From assembly GCA_002343325.1 (NCBI GenBank), contig DDSG01000138.1, positions 1-38,447 on the forward strand: a stretch of 38,447 bases of DNA. The letters are read 5' to 3'. Position 1 is the stretch's first letter, and each line of letters begins with the position of its first letter. Positions 33,772 to 38,447 of this stretch are shown here, piece after piece. This stretch comes from Phycisphaerales bacterium UBA2396. Lineage in GTDB: Bacteria; Planctomycetota; Phycisphaerae; Phycisphaerales; UBA1924. The notes under the pieces are model-generated. The model was not told where the DNA came from and made no database searches. It saw only the letters and a list, made by a program, of their open reading frames with translations. The position numbers were made by a program, and so were the translations under genes.

Positions 33772-34200
33772 ATGACCAGGACCAACACGACCTTCGCCCG
33801 AACCGCCCGCGGCTTCTCGATGCTCGAACTCACGTTCGTCATCGTCGTCATCGGGGTGCTGCTGGGCGTCGCCGCGTACAGCCTCTCGGGCGGCACCGAC
33901 CGCGCCAAGCAGCGGGCCAGCGCGGCCACGCTCGAGACCATCAAGCGGGCGCTCCAGCAGTTCAACGCGTACGAGAACCGCTACCCCGCCACACTCAACG
34001 ACCTCATCGGCGCCAAGTACCTCGAGAACAAGCCCCTCGTCGACGGGTGGAACCGCAACCTCTTCTACGCCCCCAACCCGGAGAACCCCGAGCGCCCCTT
34101 CGAGCTGCGGAGCCTGGGCGCCGACGGCGTCAACGGCACCCCCGACGACATCGACGGGTGGAATCTCAACGCGCCCACCAACCGCCCCGCCGGCACCTAA
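33772..34200 (+). CDS. gspG: Major pseudopilin GspG-like
   Basis: The 142-residue prepilin has a short basic leader, a peptidase cleavage site Gly14|Phe15 (ARGFSMLELTFVIVVIGVLL) and the conserved Glu at mature position 5 (Glu19). The C-terminal domain contains the GspG-type segments LETIKRALQQFNAYENRYPATLNDLI and GWNRNLFYAPNPENPERPFELRSLGADG, where Asp/Asn residues bind calcium in known structures. GspG is the main subunit of the type II pseudopilus. A GGAG lies some 8 bases before the ATG. It is 49 bases after gspF and seven bases before the next pseudopilin gene. Confidence 0.93.
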   Translation: MTRTNTTFARTARGFSMLELTFVIVVIGVLLGVAAYSLSGGTDRAKQRASAATLETIKRALQQFNAYENRYPATLNDLIGAKYLENKPLVDGWNRNLFYAPNPENPERPFELRSLGADGVNGTPDDIDGWNLNAPTNRPAGT

Positions 34201-34207
34201 GACCACG

Positions 34208-34831
34208 ATGCTCCGCCAGCGCACGCCCAGATCGAAAAGAACCGCCCGCGGCTTCACGCTGCTGGAGGCTGTCTTCTCGATGGCGCTGCTCGGGCTGATC
34301 GCTTCGGCGACCATGGGCGCGCTGGGGTTTGTCTTCACGAGCCAGACGCGTGAGCGGCAGACCTTGGCCGCCGCCGAGCTCTCCAACCGACTCCTGCTCA
34401 TGTACCTCGACGATCCGGGCAGCCTCGATTCGCAGGGGGACAAGATCGACTGGATCACCGGCGAGCGATTCCGCTGGGAGAAACATCGAGGCTCGCTGAG
34501 CGTCCGCCCGGCGGTCGAGATCGAGTCGCGCAGCAACGCCGTCGCACCGCTCGATCGACTCCACGTCATCAGCATCCGCGTCTGGCTTTCGGAGGACAGC
34601 GGCGGGTCGCTCGCGTGGCAGCCCGGCGTCCCCAGCGCCACGCTCAGCCGCATCATGGACCCCTTCTCGATGATGCTCCGCCCGGACAGCGGCGAGCGGA
34701 TGCGCAGCGAGTACGGGCTCTCCGGACTCCAGGAGTGGTTCCGCAGCGGACAGTTCCCCGGCCGCGGCGGCGCGGGCGGCGGCGGACGGGGCGGCTCGTC
34801 CGGTTCGACCGGTGGAGGTTCGCGCCAGTGA
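34208..34831 (+). CDS. Minor pseudopilin, GspI-like
   Basis: The 207-residue prepilin has the cleavage site Gly15|Phe16 (ARGFTLLEAVFSMALLGLIA) with Glu20 at mature position 5. Residues 50-150 are a mixed fold with ISIRVWLSEDS near the middle. The last 35 residues are Gly/Ser-rich and disordered. GspI is the closest type by 'GFTLLEAVFSMALL' and gene position, but the domain is longer than the usual 110-120 residues and diverged, so GspH or a PilV-like role cannot be excluded. It would sit near the pseudopilus tip. The stop overlaps the next start as GTGA. Confidence 0.75.
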   Translation: MLRQRTPRSKRTARGFTLLEAVFSMALLGLIASATMGALGFVFTSQTRERQTLAAAELSNRLLLMYLDDPGSLDSQGDKIDWITGERFRWEKHRGSLSVRPAVEIESRSNAVAPLDRLHVISIRVWLSEDSGGSLAWQPGVPSATLSRIMDPFSMMLRPDSGERMRSEYGLSGLQEWFRSGQFPGRGGAGGGGRGGSSGSTGGGSRQ

Positions 34832-35862
34832 AACCCCGCCGCGGCTTTACTGTTCTCGAACTCGTCCTGGCGACCGTGATCGCCTCGCTCGTGCTGCTCA
34901 CGGCGTTCTCTCTCTTTTCTGCCGCCGATCGATCCGACAAACGCCTCGGTGCCCGCTACCAGAGCGCGGCCGACATCGAGCTGACCCGCCTTGCGTTCCA
35001 GAACGCGCTGAGCTCGCTGGTGATGAGCTCGGCAACGCCCCCCTCCCGCGCGGGAAACAACGCAGGCAACAACGTTGCCGTGCCCGTCTCGGGCGATACG
35101 GCCGGGGACCCGAACGACCCGAACGTTGGACTTCGCAGCGGCGGCAAATCGCCCGGCGCGAATCAGAAGCCCCAGCCGCCGCGCCTCGTGCTCGCGCCCG
35201 ACGACGATCGCTCGCTGTCCGGCACGGGAATGTCTCCCCAGCGTCTTGAGGTCGTCGTGCTCCGCTCGCCGGTCCCGGTCGTCCGTCGCCCGGAACAGAA
35301 CCTGCGCGAAGAGTTCGTCCGCGAAGAGGCCTCCGAACGGATCGACACCTCCAGCCGCGGGGGGTCCCAGGCCGTGCGCGGCGCCTTCATGCTCCGCCCA
35401 CAGATTGACCCGCCCGCTGCGGACGTTCGACCCGACGCGGGAGACATGTGGGAACTCTGGTGGGTGCCCCTGCCCCCCGCCAAGGAAGACCCCGACGCGC
35501 CCGACCCGCCCCTGAGCATGGCCTCTGGCTACCCGCTCCGCCTCTGCAAGGACATCGCCTCGCTGAGCATCAAGGCCTTCCGCGAGGGCGAGTGGCGCCA
35601 GGCCCACACCGCCACGTGGTTCCAGGAACTCCCCGCGTACGTCGAGATCGACCTTCGCCTCGGCAACGGCCTGGCGTACCGCTGGATGATGGAGATCGGC
35701 TACTTCACCGGTGCCGAGGTCACCGCCGGGGAAGACGAGATCGCCCGAGGTCGCGATGCCGAGGGCTCGGCCTCGGGTTCCGGCGCGACCGGGTCGGGCG
35801 GCGCGATCAACCGCCAGTTCGCCAGGCCCGCTGCCACCAAGCCCGCCGGGGGTGGCTCGTGA
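34828..35862 (+). CDS. Minor pseudopilin, GspJ-like
   Basis: The 344-residue prepilin starts with GTG 34828 (GGAGG nine bases upstream) and has the cleavage site Gly6|Phe7 (RRGFTVLELVLATVIASLVL) with Glu11. The leader is very short. GspJ members usually have about 200 residues. Here residues 70-135 are a Pro/Gly/Asn-rich insert, 135-270 a beta-rich core (RLEVVVLRSP, MWELWWVPLP, LSIKAFREGEWRQA), and the last 45 residues Gly/Ser/Ala-rich. The pattern 'SLSIKAF...W' is typical of GspJ. It would be exposed at the pseudopilus tip with the I- and K-type proteins. It overlaps both neighbours by four bases. Confidence 0.78.
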   Translation: MKPRRGFTVLELVLATVIASLVLLTAFSLFSAADRSDKRLGARYQSAADIELTRLAFQNALSSLVMSSATPPSRAGNNAGNNVAVPVSGDTAGDPNDPNVGLRSGGKSPGANQKPQPPRLVLAPDDDRSLSGTGMSPQRLEVVVLRSPVPVVRRPEQNLREEFVREEASERIDTSSRGGSQAVRGAFMLRPQIDPPAADVRPDAGDMWELWWVPLPPAKEDPDAPDPPLSMASGYPLRLCKDIASLSIKAFREGEWRQAHTATWFQELPAYVEIDLRLGNGLAYRWMMEIGYFTGAEVTAGEDEIARGRDAEGSASGSGATGSGGAINRQFARPAATKPAGGGS

Positions 35863-36689
35863 CACGCCGCGCGTATGTCATGCCTCTGGTCATCATGCTC
35901 GTGCTGGTGCTCGGGCTTCTGATCTCCGTTGTGCTCGAACGTCAGTCGACGCAGACGCTCTCGGCCCGCCGACAGATCGGGCAGTACGAGTCACACCACG
36001 CCGGTCGCGGCATCCAGGACGCCTTCGACGCCTGGTTCTCCTCCGGCCAGTCCAAACCATTCCGCGAACGGATGGCCCCGGACGGGCACCTGGTCGACTT
36101 CACGCTGCCCGAAGGCCTCGGACCTTCGGTCCCGGGCCCGCTGACGGTCCGCGTCTTCGGGGAGGACGCCCAGGCCACGATGCTCGCCGACTTCACCGGG
36201 CTGACGGGCCAGACCCTCGCCGACGCCCGGGCCGTGCTCGACGCCCTCAAGCAGATCACCGGCGACGACTGGCAGCGGCACACCCGCTCGCAAGGGCCCG
36301 TGACCATCAGCGCCACGAGCGCCCCGGAGGACCTTCTCCAAGCGGTCGTTCGCGCGGCGACGGATTCGTCCATCGACGGGGGCGAGTTCGTCAACTCGAT
36401 CAACAGGGCCCGCGCCGAGGCCGAGCCCGGCAAGGGGATCAGCCCGCAGGCCTTCAACCAGGCGGTGATGGACGGGGGGTTCGAGCCCACCCAGGCCGCC
36501 ATGGTCCACCGCCTGTTGACTCCCGACACCAGCTTCTGGAAGCTGCGGATCGAGGTGGTCCGCGAGAACCGAACCATCGACGCGTACGACGCCTACCTGC
36601 AGATCCCGCCGCGCGGGGGACGCAACGCCGTTGCCGGCGCGACTCGTCGCAGTTCCATCGTCTCCATCACGCGCCGCAAGGTGGAGTAG
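35859..36689 (+). CDS. Minor pseudopilin, GspK-like
   Basis: The 276-residue protein starts at GTG 35859, overlapping the previous stop. Its N-terminus MTRRAYVMPLVIMLVLVLGL resembles a prepilin helix without the Gly-Phe-x-x-x-Glu signature. Lack of Glu5 is a known trait of GspK, which caps the tip. Residues 28-55 continue the amphipathic stalk (ERQSTQTLSARRQIGQ), and the later part has two helical stretches (TLADARAVLDALKQITGDDW; PEDLLQAVVRAATDSS) reminiscent of the SAM-like GspK domain. Residues 225-250 carry a strand pair (WKLRIEVVRENRTIDAYDAY). The call depends strongly on position after the I- and J-like genes. Confidence 0.6.
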   Translation: MTRRAYVMPLVIMLVLVLGLLISVVLERQSTQTLSARRQIGQYESHHAGRGIQDAFDAWFSSGQSKPFRERMAPDGHLVDFTLPEGLGPSVPGPLTVRVFGEDAQATMLADFTGLTGQTLADARAVLDALKQITGDDWQRHTRSQGPVTISATSAPEDLLQAVVRAATDSSIDGGEFVNSINRARAEAEPGKGISPQAFNQAVMDGGFEPTQAAMVHRLLTPDTSFWKLRIEVVRENRTIDAYDAYLQIPPRGGRNAVAGATRRSSIVSITRRKVE

Positions 36690-36717
36690 ACTTGCCCCGC
36701 CCGGAGGACCCCTCGCC

Positions 36718-37569
36718 ATGCTCGGCAACATGCCACGCACCAAAGCCGCCTCGCTCACCGTGGTCGCCATGACCATGGGCGGGCTGGCGCTGGCCGCGTC
36801 GGGCTGGCTGATCTTCTCCCCCAGGCAGAGCGTCGCCGAGGACATCAGCCGCCTCACCGAGCCCACCGCCCCGCCCCAGCCGGTCCGCCCCCCCAGGCCT
36901 CAGCCGACCGAAGAGACCGACACGCGGCCCGAGATCGACTCTTCGCTGCTCGCCGCCCGACTGGGCAGCATCCGCAACCACCCGGTGCCCGTCCCCCCCA
37001 CTCCTCAGCCGTCGGAAGAGCCACAGCCCGAGCCCACCCCGCCCGAGCCCCCCGCCGAAGCCGTCCGCTATGTCGGGCCCATGCGCGTCGGTTCCCGCCT
37101 CATGGCGATCCTGAGCGTCGAGAATCGCCAACGCCTCTCGGGCGCAGGCCGTTCGTTCGTCTACAGCGTCGAAGGCACCTCGTACACCGCCCGCGTCGTC
37201 GAAGTCACGCCGGAACATGTCGTCCTCGAGGAGAACGGCGTCAAGCGCACCATCGCCGTCAGCGACCGCCGCGGAGACGTCGTCTCGTACCTGGGCAACA
37301 AGCCGACGCGCGGCAAAGCCCCGACGCTGCGAGACAAGGCCGCCACGTCCGATGAGACCCAGCCAAACGCCGGCACCGGCAACCCCGGGACCGCCGCGCT
37401 GCTCGAAACGCTCCGTCACCAGATCACCCAGATGATCGAATCGGGGGACACCTCCCCCGCCCAGCTCGACAAGCTCAAGGCCGAGGCCAAGGCCGGCGGC
37501 CTGAACCCGGACCTGGTCGATCGCATGGCCAAGTCCGAACTCGAGCGTGCCTCCCAGGAGAAGAAGTAG
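36718..37569 (+). CDS. GspC/PilP-like inner-membrane protein
   Basis: The 283-residue protein has one membrane helix (about 11-33), a Pro-rich periplasmic linker (45-115) and a small beta domain (about 118-185). The domain reads RYVGPMRVGSRLMAILSVEN, then SVEGTSYTARVVEVTPEHVVLEENGVKRTIAV. That order, 'V.....Y..RVVEVTPEHVVL..NG', is the homology region of GspC and PilP, which links the inner-membrane platform to the secretin. The C-terminal third is Lys/Glu/Ala-rich and may be coiled. GGAGG lies 11 bases before ATG 36718; ATG 36730 is an alternative. It is 28 bases after the K-like gene and one base before the next gene. Confidence 0.68.
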   Translation: MLGNMPRTKAASLTVVAMTMGGLALAASGWLIFSPRQSVAEDISRLTEPTAPPQPVRPPRPQPTEETDTRPEIDSSLLAARLGSIRNHPVPVPPTPQPSEEPQPEPTPPEPPAEAVRYVGPMRVGSRLMAILSVENRQRLSGAGRSFVYSVEGTSYTARVVEVTPEHVVLEENGVKRTIAVSDRRGDVVSYLGNKPTRGKAPTLRDKAATSDETQPNAGTGNPGTAALLETLRHQITQMIESGDTSPAQLDKLKAEAKAGGLNPDLVDRMAKSELERASQEKK

Positions 37570-37570
37570 C

Positions 37571-38447
37571 GTGGCGGTTCACATCGCTCATCTTGTGCGC
37601 TCGGCCCGCGGCGACGTGATCACCGCCGCCCGCCTCATCTCGGAACGCTCCGAGCAATCGTGGAACGCGCCCGCCTACGCCCCCGACGCCCCCGTCACCC
37701 AAGACACCGACGCCGCCGCAGAATGGCTCGCCACCCAGATCCGCGCCCGCGGCTCGCGGCTTGACGTCCTCTGCCTCGACACCGACGGGGGCATCGGCGC
37801 TTTCCTCACCAGCCCCTCCGCCGATCCCGCGATCGTCTCCGCCGTGGCGCTGCAAAAAGCGATGCCCACCGGCACGGGCGGCGTTACGCCCCTGGGCGAA
37901 TACGCGCCAAGCCCCGATGCCGCCGCCGTCGCTCTCCTCGGCGAACCCGAAGCCCCCGCGGAGAAACCCGCCAAATCGCCCGGCGTTAAGCCCCAACCCA
38001 AACCACGCCGACTCGCGGTGCTGGCGATCAACGACGTTCCCGCAAGGCTCCTGCTCGACGCGCTCGATGCCCGGGGCATCACGGTCACGACGGTGACCTC
38101 GCTCTGGCACGCCGCCGCCGCCGTCTGGGATCCCGCCTCGCCCCGCGGCGCACCCCCAAGGGACGACGCGACCGACGCCGCCACCAGCACAGGCCCCACC
38201 ACCGCGATCGTCATGCTCGATACCGGCGGCCGTCTCGTCTGGTGCTGGTCCTCGGCCGGCACGCTCCTCGCCGGCGGCAGCATCCGCCTCCCGCAGGACC
38301 GCTCGAGCGAAACCTCGCTCGCCGATCCCGCTCGCCCCTCCCGTACCGAGCCCAAGCCCACGATCCACGTCGGCACGCGCGAGGCCTCCCGCCTCACCGC
38401 AGAGTGGCTCGCCTGGGCCGCACAGCTCGGGCTTGCGCCCGCCCGCG
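37571..38447 (+). CDS. GspL/PilM-like protein, N-terminal part (runs off the end)
   Basis: The frame opens with GTG 37571, one base after the previous stop, and stays open through all 292 codons to the window end. The sequence begins AVHIAHLVRSARGDVITAAR. It then shows alternating strands and helices, including RLDVLCLDTDGGIGAFL, RRLAVLAINDVPARLLLDAL and TAIVMLDTGGRLVWCWSSAG (about residues 216-235). The last resembles the 'DxG...' strand pair of actin-like PilM and GspL proteins. Those proteins sit on the cytoplasmic side of the platform and recruit the ATPase. Linkers of Pro/Ala separate the parts. Position after GspC supports the call, but no motif is decisive. Confidence 0.5.
   Translation, partial: MAVHIAHLVRSARGDVITAARLISERSEQSWNAPAYAPDAPVTQDTDAAAEWLATQIRARGSRLDVLCLDTDGGIGAFLTSPSADPAIVSAVALQKAMPTGTGGVTPLGEYAPSPDAAAVALLGEPEAPAEKPAKSPGVKPQPKPRRLAVLAINDVPARLLLDALDARGITVTTVTSLWHAAAAVWDPASPRGAPPRDDATDAATSTGPTTAIVMLDTGGRLVWCWSSAGTLLAGGSIRLPQDRSSETSLADPARPSRTEPKPTIHVGTREASRLTAEWLAWAAQLGLAPAR

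Overview
This window is high-GC bacterial DNA, and its gene content points to a planctomycete of the Phycisphaerae type. The clearest markers are a secreted protein ending in paired DFDGDGFVDFFDFDAF-type repeats (GC-type dockerin), FlgK/FlgL/flagellin proteins with large inserts, and several genes with no Shine-Dalgarno sequence whose -10 box sits directly before the start codon. The lineage call is inferred from protein style and was not tested by phylogeny. The first 11 bases equal the 3' end of the Illumina adapter, so the window probably starts at a contig end.

Bases 12-9753 form a late flagellar block on the + strand: the 3' end of flgI, a rod-binding FlgJ-like gene, an flgN-like chaperone gene, flgK, flgL, fliW, csrA and two flagellin genes, each flagellin followed by a strong terminator. 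FliW, CsrA and flagellin are a known post-transcriptional switch. Both flagellin leaders carry an ANGGA CsrA motif fused to the ribosome binding site. The csrA and second-flagellin leaders share an identical 12-mer. Next comes a two-PAS membrane protein built like a histidine kinase but lacking the phosphoacceptor His and the ATP-binding residues (9880-11796).

Bases 11812-21670 hold mostly single genes: an Ala/Lys-rich membrane protein, an MFS transporter, a small heat-shock protein behind a near-perfect sigma-54 promoter, a threonine aldolase plus glycosylasparaginase-type hydrolase operon, the laminin-B/dockerin secreted protein, a PIN-PhoH ATPase, and two proteins of unknown function.

Bases 21730-32267 carry an ABC-F protein divergent from an S41 peptidase lipoprotein, a secreted LolA-like protein, an HscA-like Hsp70, the peptidoglycan editing factor PgeF, a sugar-type ABC binding protein and permease without an ATPase gene, and a threonine dehydrogenase that has lost all four structural-zinc cysteines.

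Bases 32487-38447 are a type II secretion/type IV pilus-like operon: GspF, GspG, three further pseudopilin-like proteins (I, J and K types), a GspC/PilP-like protein, and the 5' part of a GspL/PilM-like gene that runs off the end. No tRNA, rRNA, CRISPR array, insertion sequence or phage gene was seen.
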